Positions 38,309 to 49,700 of a stretch of DNA of 64,000 nucleotides are shown piece after piece (position 1 is the first letter of the stretch; the number at the start of each line of letters is the position of its first letter). Under the pieces are notes generated by a model. That model was given only the letters and a program-made list of their open reading frames with translations. It was not told the origin of the DNA and searched no databases. Both the position numbers and the translations under genes were made by a program. Source of the stretch: Otis tarda (lineage: Eukaryota; Chordata; Aves; Otidiformes; Otididae); assembly GCA_026413225.1 (NCBI GenBank), contig CM048553.1:131072190-131136189 (forward strand), in the 5' to 3' direction.

Positions 38309-39452
38309 AAAGAAAAGGAAATCCAGAAACTGTTTTAGCAAAAAAAAATTAAATTTGTTCTGCTTTATTTGGAACAGTGGTAGTAGTGTTGAAATATATC
38401 ACCTGTGCCTTGCTTATGAGGATCCTTCAGGGTCATTTTTAATAGAAAAGTATCTTTTTACTTGCTTGAGTATCTGGACTTTGTTAGAGATTAAATCCAG
38501 CAATGAAAAAAAACTGACCATAATGAATTTCCGTTGTATTTAGTTGAAGTCTGCTAAAATCCAATGTTTTTGTAACTTTTACAATAAAAGCAAGGAACTT
38601 AGCTTGGCAATACTTGTGTTTTAATTCATTTGGTCTGAAAAGATAGGGACTCTTTTTTTCCAAAACTTGTATTTTCAGCAAATATGTGCTTCCTTTGCAC
38701 AGCAGCTGTTGGAAGTTTTCATAGACTTTTTTTCCTAATAATTAATCTGAGAAAAATATGCTGTAGCTTCACTCCATTTCTTCTTTCATGTAATGAAGCC
38801 TCTGAAACACCACCAGGGTTTCTACCACTAATATTAGTGCAAACTTTCCCTATTCATTTATTATCATCATACAGAGGCAAAAATATGTTGTGCATTCCAT
38901 ATAACGGTACTCTAAATGGAAATAGAGATTTAAGATCATGAACTGTGGAGCTGCTACACTGCCTATTATCTTTATCTTGTATTCACTCTTCAAGATATGT
39001 ACTGAAAATAATTTTAACACAGCTAAAAATTTGACCTATTTTTTCATTTGGAATTATTCAATAAAGAAACACTTTTGAATATCAGACAAATAGTTAAGGC
39101 TTATTTTACCTATCCATAAGTTTTTTTCTTAGGGTTTTTAGTATCTAGTTCTACTGATGGATATAGGCTAGTACAATCTAAGACAATTCAGAAAGTAAGG
39201 AAAACTCTTATTGCAACCAGTGGGGCAGTTTATATTTACTAGAACTGAATACAGAATTCATATAAGTGAGAGGTGGTGGTGAGAACTGAGAACTGTAACT
39301 GGTGCACTGCGGTGGTACTGGAAAATACTGCAGATTTCTGCTTGCAACGCTTTCAAATGTATTGCAGTGTACCCAGTATAATTTGCTAGATAATCGTTTA
39401 GTGTTACCAAATCTGCACATGTCACATGACAGTATCTGAAAATTGGAGGAGG
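33958..39452. other. AT-rich intergenic sequence
   Basis: About 5.5 kb with no recognisable gene. It contains A-rich runs near 34979-34991 and 36292-36327, a long poly(A) tract (listed) and a small near-duplication of GCCACCACAG at 38052 and 38070. Open frames are short and unremarkable. Confidence 0.65.
38278..38316. repeat. poly(A) tract, 29 consecutive A
   Basis: Twenty-nine uninterrupted A followed by a GAAAAGAAAAGG-type extension. It resembles the tail of a retrotransposed sequence. The 250 bp upstream contain no gene or element I recognise, so a simple homopolymer expansion is equally likely. Confidence 0.85.
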
Positions 39453-39457
39453 GGAGA
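39453..39457. repeat. target-site duplication GGAGA (left copy)
   Basis: Identical to 40070-40074 on the other side of the minus-strand LTR. Confidence 0.75.
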
Positions 39458-39526
39458 TGTAACTACTTCGTAGGATTCCTATGCACAAAGTTCACCCAGC
39501 ATATGATATTTAAAAGCACAACAGTA

Positions 39527-39532
39527 TTTATT
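39527..39532 (-). promoter_or_regulatory. LTR poly(A) signal AATAAA
   Basis: AATAAA on the minus strand, downstream of the LTR TATA box and followed by a T-rich stretch, as expected for the R region. Confidence 0.6.
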
Positions 39533-39790
39533 ACTCTATTCTAGCCTTGCATAAGCACTTACTAGCATAAGCAGTTACAGTTCCTAGCCTAAGCAGTTAC
39601 TAGCATATTGTTCTCCCTTTATGAGAGTCGTACCAACCTGACTAAGCTGGAGACACCACCGAGCAGGAGGATGATGATCAGCAGGGTCAGAGCAGAGAAG
39701 GGAGGTAGGCGCAGCACCTTCAGGGTGTCCCCTGTTGTTCGTAGAGTGTGCTGTGCGTCCTTTCTCTCTTCCTCCACTCTGAGCTGTCTC

Positions 39791-39798
39791 TGTTTATA
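39791..39798 (-). promoter_or_regulatory. LTR TATA box TATAAACA
   Basis: A good TATA match on the minus strand, about 270 bp from the U3 end and upstream of the poly(A) signal, as expected of a retroelement promoter. Confidence 0.6.
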
Positions 39799-40069
39799 CC
39801 CTCAGCAGATTCAGTGGGAGAGGACTGACCAGGCGTTGATGCACGTGTGGCCAGCGCATGCAGCAAGGCCTGCCAAGTACGTGCCCTGCTGGCTAACAGC
39901 GGTTCCTGGATAGCAGCAATATACTGCTCACTAACAACCCTCCTAGTTCCCCTTTCTGAGATAACAACCCTCCTAGCTCCCCTCTCCAAGGTCACATTCT
40001 CACAGCTGTGTGCAGCTTGTAATCTCCCACAGTGGCCCTACACGGACCATAACTGAAATCCCTCACACA

Positions 40070-40074
40070 GGAGA
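40070..40074. repeat. target-site duplication GGAGA (right copy)
   Basis: Identical to 39453-39457, and directly abuts the LTR's U3 terminus. Confidence 0.75.
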
Positions 40075-41117
40075 GAAGAAGAAAACAAGGAACAGCTATG
40101 AATTTTCTATGACATTCCATACTTTTGCTAATTTTCACCCCAGCAAATCAGTGTTTATATTATGTGCTGATTAATGTCTTGCAGGATTCTGCTTTAGTGA
40201 ATTTTCACAAAGTAGCAGGAAAGAGAGCAATGCATATGGAAATGAAAGCATCTACAAAAGCAGTTATTCATAAATAAATTAAGCAGTTCAGCATACAATG
40301 ACTGTACTCAGGAAGAATACATATTAGCAATTCTCTGTTGTATTGATCCTTCAAACTAAGTCATGTGTGCCACAGTTAAACACTTTCGTGTATTTTAAAG
40401 CTGTCATTTGTAAGTTTGAGCAAAGTACAGTAGTCCTTAAGGGAAGCTCCTAAGGCAGACTTGCCGTCAGAGTTCAGTGTATTTTCTTCATCTTTAATTC
40501 AGTAGGAAGTCTTTATAGGTAGGAAATGAGGGTCCCATTCATACTTGCCAATGGAGAGTTGCAGTTCATAGAGTGGGGTTCATTGTCAGGACAAGCTATG
40601 CGCAATGGGTGCATTTCTGTGAAGCCCTTCTTCCTGAGTGTTGGTTGAATCACTGGCATATGAGACTAGGTCCAAGCTGATACAGCACCTCGACATTCTG
40701 ATTCTTCCTGTTGTGACCTATTATGCTCTATTTCACAGTGTCTGGTCCATCAAATATTTCCTGTCCATGTTATCCTTCTCTCAGATTGGCTAGAAAGCAC
40801 AAGCTTATTTCATGCCTACTTTCTGTGTGAATGATAGGCGTGTGCACATGCAGACATTTGCGTAAATTTAAGATGCACTAGTTTCTTGAGTACTTTAAAG
40901 GACCTTTTACTAAAAGCAATTGATTAGAGCTCCATTATCAAGGATATTAGCAAGACAAAAGATATGTATAATTAAAAAATAATAGTTTTAAGAGAATGTG
41001 GAAAAACGTGCCTCTGTTATAACTTGATTCTCTTGTTGTTCAGTGCAATGTTGAAAACAGAACTCTAAAGAAAACCCTGCACAAAATACATAATACAGCT
41101 TCACACAAGACTTGAGA
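40075..41117. other. intergenic sequence between LTR and CR1
   Basis: About 1 kb of AT-rich sequence in which I recognise nothing. Confidence 0.65.
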
Positions 41118-42565
41118 CATAGAATCATTGAACGGTTTGGATTGGAAGGGACCTTTAAAGATCATCTAGATCATCCACTCCTCACCCCTGCTGTGGGCAG
41201 GGACATCTTTCACTAGATCAGATTCCTTAAAGCCCCACTCAATCTGACCTTGACCCTTTCCAGGGATGGGTCATCCACAACTTCTCTGGGCAACCTGTTC
41301 TGGTGTCTCTCCATCCTAATTGTGAACAATTTCTTCCTTGTATCTAATCTAAATCTACCCTCTTTTAGTTCAAAACCATTACCCTTTGTCCTGTCACTAC
41401 AGGCCCTGGTAAAAAAGCCTCCCTCCATCTTTCTTATAAGCCTCCTTTATATATAGAAGGCCACAATAAGGTCTTCCTGGAGTCTTCTCTTCTCTAGACT
41501 GAACAAACCCAAGTCTCTCAGCCTTTCTTCATAGGAGAGGTGTTCCAGCTTTCTGAGAATTTTCATGGGCCTCCCCTGGACCTGCTTTAACAGTTCCACG
41601 TCTTTTTTGTGCTGGGGACCCCAGAGCTGAATTCAGTACTCCAAGTAGGTGTCATGATGATGGAGTAGAGGGGCAGAATCATCTCCCTCGACCTGCTGGC
41701 CATGCTTCTTTTTATGCATCTAAGGATACGTTTGGCTTTCTGTGCTGCAAGTGCGCTATTGCTGGCTCATATCTAGTTTTTCATCTACCAGTGATTACCT
41801 ACCGAAATCCCCAAGTCCTTCTCCATAGGCCTACTCTCAATCCCTTCATCCCTTAGCCTGTATAGATACTGGGGGCTGGTTTGACACAGGTGCAGGACCT
41901 TGCACTTGGCCTTGTTGAATATTATGAGGTTCACCTGAGCCCACTCCTCAAGCCTGCCAAGATGCCTCTAGATGGCATCCCTTCCCTCAAGCGTGTCAAC
42001 TGTACCGCTCAGATTGATGTCCACAAACTTACTGAAGATGCACTCAATCCCACTGTCAATGTCATTAATAAAGATATCAAACACTAACAGTCCAAATATG
42101 GACCCCTGAGGGACACTACTTGTTACTGATCTCCATTTGGACATTGAGCCATTGACTGCAACTCCTTGGATACAGCCATCCCGTCATTTCTTTATCCATT
42201 AAATAGCCCATCTGACAAACTCATATCTCTGCAGTTTAGCAATGTTATGTGGGACTGTGTCAAAGGCCTTACAAAAGACAAGATAGATGACATCTGTTGC
42301 TCTTCCTTTATACATCAAAGCAGTCACTCCATTGTAGAAGGCCAACAAATTAGTCAGGCACAATTTGCACTTTGTGAAGCCATGTTGGCTGTCTCTAATC
42401 ACCTCCATGTCACCCATATGCCTTAACATAGCTTCCAGGAGGATCTCTTCTGTGATCTTAATGGGTATAGAAGTGAGACTGACTGGTTGCTAGTTCCCAG
42501 GGTCCTCCTTTTTACATTTTTTAAAAATGGGTGTGATGTTTCCCTTTTTCCAGCGACTGGAAACA
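41118..42565 (-). mobile_element. CR1 LINE copy D, minus strand, about 1.45 kb
   Basis: On the minus strand this CR1 runs from upstream of the RT domain (about 42565) to a recognisable 3' end (GATCTTTAAAGGTCCCTTCC-like, then CCATAGAATC-like tail, 41118-41165). It is the longest CR1 stretch in the window. The RT part is partly open (42199-42429); the rest is broken. Only the 3' tail is complete, as usual for a 5'-truncated CR1 insertion. The boundary at the high-coordinate end is gradual, so 42565 is approximate. Confidence 0.9.
42199..42429 (-). pseudogene. CR1 RT fingers/palm remnant
   Basis: Seventy-six open codons in CR1 sense cover the segment before and including RT motif [21 protein letters not shown], then [19 protein letters not shown]. 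The catalytic aspartate expected in YLDF.KAFDTV is replaced by valine, so this RT would be inactive even if expressed. The frame closes just after motif A. It is a decayed part of copy D. Confidence 0.8.
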
Positions 42566-44411
42566 AGTTGACTGATTCCTAGGTTCCTCAGAATCCTGTT
42601 ACTGTAAAAAGATATTTTGTAAAAAAGTACAGTATTATATATATAAGCCAGGAACTAAATAGAACAAAACTGTTACTTTTCTGTATATTGGCTAAATTAA
42701 AATGAAGCATGATGGAAAATTATGACAAGATCTATTAGTTGTGATTCACTACAAATATCTTGCTCTACTGAGTGTAACACACTGTCAGATTTGGGGTGTG
42801 ATAATCCTGTTACTTTTGAAAATGTAGTTCAGTGTATTAGTGTCTGAGTGGAGAAAGGTGTCATGCAAAACACAATTTGCGTGGAGCAAAAAATTGTGTG
42901 TTTCATAACAGGTACCTTGCTGCTGGCTTGTTGTCTTCAGTTAAAGGAAAATAGTTGCTGATTAAACAACTTGATCATCCACAGACTTGATTATATGGTA
43001 TTTCTATACAGAATTACGCTTGTATGCAACTGCAGTGCATGGATATAGAAGAAGTAGTTATATCAGCAGATAAAACAGAAAGGAAGCACCATGAAGTAAC
43101 TACTGGAACATAAAACACATGGCTACTGCTAGGGGTTGTAATCCAGCAGAGAGCTTCAGTACATTTAACTTCTTGCCAAGTAGGCAGCCCTTTAAAGTCA
43201 AAACAGCAGAAACTCAGAGTTGAGTCTTAGTCTAGCTGGCATGAACAGCGAGACTTCCAAGGCAACTGAGTCGCCACTCCTTATAGGTTACTTCAGACAG
43301 AGAAAATAATAAACAGAAGCAGGGACTCCACATGCTAAATCCAATTCAGGGATCAGACCACTAAAAAGGAAATTTGGGCAAAGCTGGAAACTACTTAACC
43401 AGAATTTGTAGCTAGCTATTGGCAGAGTTACCAATCTCATTCTGATAAGCTGTCTAACATCTGTCATGATTGAATATTAGGACCTCTATCCAAGATTATT
43501 TTTGCCTTCATGCTCTTGTAAAGAATGTACTGGAAAGAGCTCCCAAACAATGTTTAGATATATTGTTTAGGTGATAATTTCTACTACTACTACTACATTT
43601 TAAAAGCTTTTTTAAAGTTATTTTTTGTTTATTTAGGAGTGGTGAGGGGTTTTTTTTTTTTGTGTTTTATTTCTGATTTTTTTTCAGTCTTAAGCAGAGG
43701 AAGCAATTCCAAAGTCTATCTACTGTTTCAGTGCTTTTTTTTTTTTTTCTATTGTGCCACCAGGCAGAATTTTCCTAAGATTTTAAGTCCAGCCTATTCT
43801 GACTGCAGGGTGCAGAGGTTGAAGAATTTCCGGCAGCAAGTCAACTTGTACTAATAAAAACTATTTTTTTTTTCCCAACACCATCAGTTCCCATTGCATG
43901 GACACCAGAAAGGCCCCAAAAGATAAAATAATCTGCAGAAAGTATTAATGATTCTCAATTGTTCTGGACGCTAATTTTGGAAACAGCTTTTTGTCAACTG
44001 CATTTTCAGAAATAACACTGCATCTGGAATCATTATCCTTGATTTCCTTTCTCTCCACTCTCAACCCCTACCCAGCTCCTTCATATAGAGATTGCTCAAA
44101 GCAAGTTATGAGGAATAAAGGGGGTAGAGGAGTTAAATTGCCACAAGAAAATATTGCAATAATGTGGCTTCAGTTTAAGCATGTCAGAAGAGTGTCCCTT
44201 GCAAAACAAGCACTAAAAGGTGTAAGAGAGAGCATTTGCATTCAGTTTGCCACAAAATCTTCCTTCTGGTCCAAGACGTTTGTACCTCCCAATAGGTTTG
44301 TGTGATTTTTGCTTTCTCCTTTCCAAACTTGAAGAATTTTCACATTTAGGGGTAAAAAGGAAAGCACAAACTAGTTAGTTTATTTCTTTATAAATCATGA
44401 TGGTATCTTAT
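42566..44411. other. intergenic sequence between CR1 and LTR
   Basis: About 1.8 kb without a recognisable gene. It has a CTA trinucleotide run (43581-43596), T-rich tracts (43651-43683 and 43735-43750) and a short stem-loop with 9-bp arms at 42870-42899. The open frame 43991-44305 (104 codons) resembles nothing I know. Confidence 0.65.
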
Positions 44412-44416
44412 CAGTG
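44412..44416. repeat. target-site duplication CAGTG (left copy)
   Basis: Pairs with CGGTG at 45494-45498, a 4/5 match. The single difference is an A/G transition at a CpG, consistent with decay after insertion. Confidence 0.6.
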
Positions 44417-44589
44417 TGTTCTGGTTTTGTTAGTGAGGGCGGGCCTAAGGTGGCAGCTTCTGTAGGAAACTGCTAGAAGTCGCTCCCCTTTGTTCAGTGG
44501 ACTCGGCCAGGCCTAGGGCGGACCCGCTGCTGGCCAAGGCCGAGCCAATTGGTAGCAGAACGTCCCGTGATAACGCCTCTGCGATAATG

Positions 44590-44596
44590 TATTTAA
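44590..44596 (+). promoter_or_regulatory. LTR TATA-like box TATTTAA
   Basis: Conserved in all three copies of this LTR family (57938-57944 plus; 59591-59597 minus), about 174 bp from the U3 end. Confidence 0.55.
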
Positions 44597-44951
44597 GTAG
44601 GGGAAAACAGGAAAAAAAAAAGGAAGGGAAGAGAAGATGTGAAGCAGCTGAGCGGGCGGCAGAGAGGGGGAGGTGCGAGCCTCGTGGGCCTTGCAGGCTT
44701 CACCCTCTGGCCTCCCGCCGGGCAGCCGACTGGGCCCAACTCGACCCAGCCTGGCTGCAAGAAGTGGAGAGGAGATGAGAAGCGAATAAGATGTAAAAAG
44801 GATCCTGAGAGGCGTCTGCCAGCCTGTTGTGAGGAACGGCTGCAGACGCCAAGGTCAGTGAAGAAGGAGGGGGAGGAGTAATGTGGCTCCTGGCCAGGAT
44901 TCCTCTGCAACTCGTGGTGAAGACCATGGTGGAGCGGATTGTCCCCCTGCA

Positions 44952-45150
44952 GCCCATGGAGGACCACGGAGGGGCAGAGATCCACCTGCAGCCCGTGGAG
45001 GACCCCACGCCGGAGCAGGTGGAGGCCTGAAGGAGGCTGTGGCCCATGGAGGGCCTGCTGGGGCAGCTGTTCTAGAGGGACTGCACCCCGTGGAGGAGAT
45101 GACCCACGCCGGAGCAGTTTCACGAAGGACTGTGGCCCGTGGGAGGGACC
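44952..45150 (+). repeat. GCCC(A/G)TGGAGG degenerate repeats inside the LTR
   Basis: A word like GCCCRTGGAGG recurs at 44952, 44991, 45042, 45086 (as CCCCGTGGAGG) and 45135 (as GCCCGTGGGAGG), at spacings of 39-51 bp. Between them are related GACCC-CACGC-GGAGCAG blocks. The same arrangement is present in the LTR at 57765. It lies downstream of the TATA box, so in the transcribed leader if that promoter is used. Confidence 0.7.
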
Positions 45151-45305
45151 CCACGCTGGAGCAGAGGAGGAATGCGAGGAGTTCTTCCCCCGACGATGAC
45201 ACAGCGGCATAAAACAACGCGTGATGGACTGACCGCGACCCGGGAAGAGGGAGGGGTGGGGGGAGGTTATCTTGTTCCCTGTCTCATTCTCCTGCTAATT
45301 TTAGA

Positions 45306-45311
45306 AATAAA
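45306..45311 (+). promoter_or_regulatory. LTR poly(A) signal AATAAA
   Basis: AATAAATGAATAG is conserved with 58714-58719 in the related LTR. Confidence 0.6.
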
Positions 45312-45493
45312 TGAATAGTTTTCCCCAAGTCGAGTCTGTTTTGCCCGTGACGGTAACTTTAAGGATTCCTCCCCGTCCTTATCTCAAACCTTGAGCCGTT
45401 TTTCCTATATCATCTCCTCCTATTCTCTCGGAGGGTGGGGGGAGCAAGAGAGAGACTGCGTAGTCTGGTCCCGATCGGGGCTGAACTATGACA

Positions 45494-45498
45494 CGGTG
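45494..45498. repeat. target-site duplication CGGTG (right copy)
   Basis: Pairs with CAGTG at 44412-44416. Confidence 0.6.
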
Positions 45499-46487
45499 AA
45501 AATAACCAAATGAAATTTGGTAAATGGACATCTTCAAAGCACATATGGAATCTCTATTTGAAGGCCAAGTTAGACTATTGACAATAATAGTCACTTTTAA
45601 AAAATAAATAAGACAATTTCCAAAACAAAGTTTTTTCAAATAGAAGAACTCTTTGTGGAATTCATTTCAACCATTTGGTATTATTACTGAATTATCAATT
45701 TGTGCTATCACATTTCAAATATACCTTTCAATTTACATTAAGATTTTTAAGGCATGCAGAATGACATCAATTCAATGTTCTTAGTATGTGTGGCATTCTT
45801 TTTGGCAATTAGGCCAAAGAACTGGGGTTACTAGTTAATCTGTAAATGATATTATTTGGAATTTGTGAAAGGAAAAACAATGTGGGTGTTGGCGGAAGAT
45901 GATACCTTTTATGCAAAATTTCAATTATTTTATACATCTTTATTAAAAGCACAAAAATTCAGAAACAAAGGGTAGCTTCACAATGTGATTCGTCATTTCC
46001 TAAATTCAGAAGGAAGAGAAGATAAGAGTACTGAGACATGCCCCATTTTATATGCAATGGTTAGGGTATGGTGCCTGGGAGTGAAAGCATCTGATCAGGA
46101 CAACTAGGATCTCCCACATCTCAGTTACTTCAATAATTAGAGTGCTTAACTGGGTATTGGTGGGTATAGAACAGTGTATGGGGAAAGGAAGTATGACAAA
46201 AAGCCACTGTCTCCTTAACTTGCTTGAAAGAAGAGAACATTTTCATATAGAAATATTGAATTTACTGTTTCATCTCTTTTTCTGTATAACAGATGAGATC
46301 ATCTTTTATTTAGGAAGAATTTTTCAGGCAAGGATAACAGATTGAAACTTTCCATAAATTGGTAATTGTCAATATGAAATGATCTGATACATATATATTC
46401 AAACTAAACTTAAATTTTGCCCTGTAGAGTGCTAGAATGTATCCTGTGCTCTCTAAGATATCATCTGTCCAAACAAACGCTATTATA
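45499..46487. other. AT-rich intergenic sequence
   Basis: About 1 kb with nothing recognisable. Confidence 0.65.
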
Positions 46488-46728
46488 ATAGAATCATAGA
46501 TTTATAGGATCATAGAATGGTTTGGGTTGGAAGTGACCTTTAAAGGTCATCTAGTCCAACCCCACTGCAAGGAGCAGGGACACCTCGAACCAGATCAGGT
46601 TGCTCAGAGTCCTGTCCAACCTGGCCTTGAATGTTTCCAGGGATGGGGCATCAACCACCTTTCCGGGCAACCTGTTCCAGTGCTTCACTGCCCTCATTGT
46701 AAAAAAAATTTCTTTCTTATGCTAATAT
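46488..46728 (-). mobile_element. CR1 3'-end fragment E, minus strand
   Basis: A strongly 5'-truncated CR1. On the plus strand it reads ATAGAATCATAGA, then GGATCATAGAATGG, then GACCTTTAAAGGTCATCTAG and CCTGTTCCAGTGC, which is the complement of the CR1 3' UTR and tail with 8-bp terminal repeats. It is closer to fragment B than the older copies are, so it is relatively young. Confidence 0.92.
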
Positions 46729-49700
46729 GTTAAGGACAAAAAACAAAATAAAAACAAAAACAAACCCCAAACCACCAAAAAAAGTTTAAGGAGAAAATGT
46801 GGTATATAACAACTTTTGTATTTCTTAATTTTTAAAGTCTGTATTATAAAAAAAAAACAACCAAAACTTTCATACTCTTGTTTCCAGAAATGTACATAAT
46901 GCTACTCTCTGCATTTCTGAGGGTCAGAAAACATCACTAATTATTGATGCACCTGGGAAACAAAGTTTAAACAGGCTTCAGATGTGACAGTATGGCTTTT
47001 CCTGCACCCAGCTTTTGCCACATAAACCACAGAAATTATATGAGTGACAGAATGCCTTCAGTGGCCCTTCAGTACCACTACATTAAAATGCTTATGACAT
47101 TCCTTCTCCTTCTATCTTTTAAGATTTTATTTATTTATTTATTTTTAATATACATAGATTGAAAATGAAATCTTAAGTATGATATCCTTCAGAGGGAGTC
47201 CTGGTATTTGACTCTATTGGATGGAAGTTTCGTCATTAAATCAGAAGAGTGTCTTTAGTATATTAATGATTTCAGATTCCTCTTTATTTACAGAGAGATT
47301 CTGAAAAAAAAAGCCTGAAGTAATTTTTAGTCATGGTTACTATTTATAACTCTATCTGTGGAACCTAAAAGAAAATAAAATGCTTATTATTTATTCCTGA
47401 AAATATATCCATTTTGTCTTGGGGAAAAAATATGCATTCAATAAATGGCTGGACATGTGGAGTTTCCTGAGAGATCAGTTTCAAGTATAATCACAGGAGC
47501 TTAGTTAATGCAAGTTAAGATTTAAAGATTTAATGAAGGTTTAGAAATCCCATAATTGAGGATTATATTCCTTTTATGTCAGTGAATTTATCCTGTTCAT
47601 TGATTATTTTTCTATTTTTGTTGTGCTGGTGGAAGTTTGTCAAGATGAGTATTTACTGGCATAGTAGTTTCCCAATGTATTTTATTTTCAGATTAAAGCT
47701 TTGAACACAATGTGCACTAACTCAAGCTCTGTCACTATTAACTTATTTAAAGATATACATTATAAATTCTGGGATATTAAATTACACCATACAAAATGGC
47801 ATATGATCTTAAGTTGCTTTATTTTCTCTCATTCATTTATCAGCTCTCTTATGCAACCATTAGTCATTGCAACACTCCCATTACTTTCCATGGGCCTACT
47901 CAAATAAGCAAGGATTACTCACATCATAGAGTTAATGGGATTTTTCAAGCTGTTGCAAAATTTTTCAGCCATTTTGGAGTTTTTAAGAAGTGTTTTGACC
48001 TCTGTTTGTATATTTGTAATATATATGAAGCCATCCACATACAGACTTTTGTACTGCAGAATCTGATTAGTTGTAATTCAGTAAAGTACCATTTCAAATA
48101 TTTAGGCTTTTGGACATGCCTGAACGGAAGTGAGATCAGAGTCTGGCACTTTTTTTTTTTTTTTCGCATGACCAGTGTCTGGTGCTTTTAGGGAGGTTTG
48201 AATTGTTTCCTAAGAGAACAGGAGTGATTAATCTGTGATTTATGTTGTAGAAAGTTCTCTGACTCTCAAGAATGCACATCCACATACCTGCAGCTGGGCA
48301 GGCTAAACAGTTGTAATGCCTCATCAGCTACGCTAGCTGAAATGTTTGTGTCATTTCTTCCTAACCCATTTTGATCCAAATTTGACAGGCAAGTACAGAG
48401 CCATTATTTAGACTCTCTGATCTAAACCATCTTATTTCAATTGAAATAGGTGAGGAAGGAATCACATGCACAGCTCAGCTAGCAAGACTTCAGACTGATA
48501 ATCTCCAGGAGGAGGACATGGTACCAAAGAGTCAAGGGAAGAGTAAGGTAGCAGGAGCTTTCTCATCTAACATAGTTTTTACCAGAAGAGAATACATCTA
48601 CATACTATGTGTATTTAGAATACACACAATAATACAGGGGAAGGAATTATAACCAATTTGGATTGTTATATAAATCATGGTTAACTCAAAATTAGAATGT
48701 TTCCTAACATTTATCTTTAAAGGCCGTATTTAGCAGGAAGATAGGACATCAAAATGTGAGTAACATGACATAGCCATAGAATGACGAGATAAGAAGAGCC
48801 AATGGATATAAAAGCCAAAAGTACTTTTCTGTCCATGTTTCAAAAAAATATAGTTGTGTTAAAGAACAGACATACCATGTTACTTTACCAATCTAGATGG
48901 ACAAAAATAAGAAATTCTAGGAGTACTTATATCTTTACTGTAGGATGAGAATTTTACGTAAGGCAGTAGCTTCTTGTTATTTAACAAGAATATCAACTGT
49001 GGCAGAGGAGCCATGTTTAAAATAACTTTTTCTAGGTCATACAAAACTTAAAAGTAAGGTTGGCCAATAAAGTCAAAGAACTGTTTTCCCCCACCTCTCT
49101 CTGGAAGGTGTGTGAATCAATAAGAACCTCAACTTTACACTTGTACTGATATATGTTATCTCTTTACAGTAAAACTGTATTTGATTGGGTTGAATATCTC
49201 TATCCAACATTTTGAAATGTGTTATAGAAATGAATCCATTACAAACTTAAGGCACTACAGGAATTACATATGTCGGATCTTTCCATTATTTCATATCTGG
49301 AAAGATGAACTAAATCACTAGTGGTGGTGAGTTGTTTGGTTTTGGAGGGTTTTTTTTGTGGGGTGAGGAGAGGTGTCCACAAACCGAAACCGGAAGGAAT
49401 AAGAATGACTATGAAATAATATTATATTTTCTGGGTGATATTTATCAGCTTGGTTAAAAATAATTTTAACTAGTTTCCATTCCAGTTTTCTTATTTCTTC
49501 TGTTCACACCTCAGTACATTGCCAGATGATGCTGGTTAAGGAGATTACTTTCATTTACAGCATAACACAAACATATATAAATGTAACCCAAGCACATAGC
49601 TAGCCTCTACTAACATTCTTAAGACTGTTTCTGCCTTCTTTCTGTTTTGTCTCTGACTTGCATTTTGATATCTCTGTTGTTGCATCCTGTCTTAGAATTA

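Larger units (their letters stand above)
39458..40069 (-). mobile_element. solo LTR, minus strand, 612 bp
   Basis: Read on the minus strand the element begins TGTGTGAGGG (at 40069) and ends AGTAGTTACA (at 39458), so it has the TG...CA termini of an LTR. It is flanked by a perfect 5-bp duplication, GGAGA. In LTR order it has a TATAAACA box (39791-39798) and an AATAAA poly(A) signal (39527-39532). No internal retroviral sequence or second LTR is present, so this is a solo LTR left by LTR-LTR recombination. A 5-bp duplication fits ERVL-like elements; I cannot name the family. The U3 part has a 25-bp element repeated at a 30-bp period (39932-39986), and the transcribed part has a three-unit TAAGCAGTTACTAG repeat (39550-39603). 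Confidence 0.85.
44417..45493 (+). mobile_element. solo LTR, plus strand, 1077 bp (same family as 57765)
   Basis: The element begins TGTTCTGGTTTTG and ends GAACTATGACA, giving TG...CA ends, and it has a near-perfect 5-bp target duplication. It is GC- and CpG-rich unlike its surroundings. It carries TATTTAA (44590-44596) and AATAAA (45306-45311) in promoter-to-poly(A) order, followed by a U5-like stretch (GTGACGGTAACTTTAAGGATT). It aligns along its length with the LTR at 57765-58902 but is clearly diverged and lacks the bases corresponding to 58593-58649. There is no internal sequence, so it is a solo LTR. Long open frames on both strands (for example 44593-45210 minus) reflect its GC-richness and are not taken as genes. 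Confidence 0.88.

Noticed and set aside
47796-48191. 131-codon open frame as a gene
   Set aside because: Its composition (rich in F, L, I, K and S) mirrors AT-rich non-coding DNA. It has no recognisable domain and includes a translated T tract near 48150.
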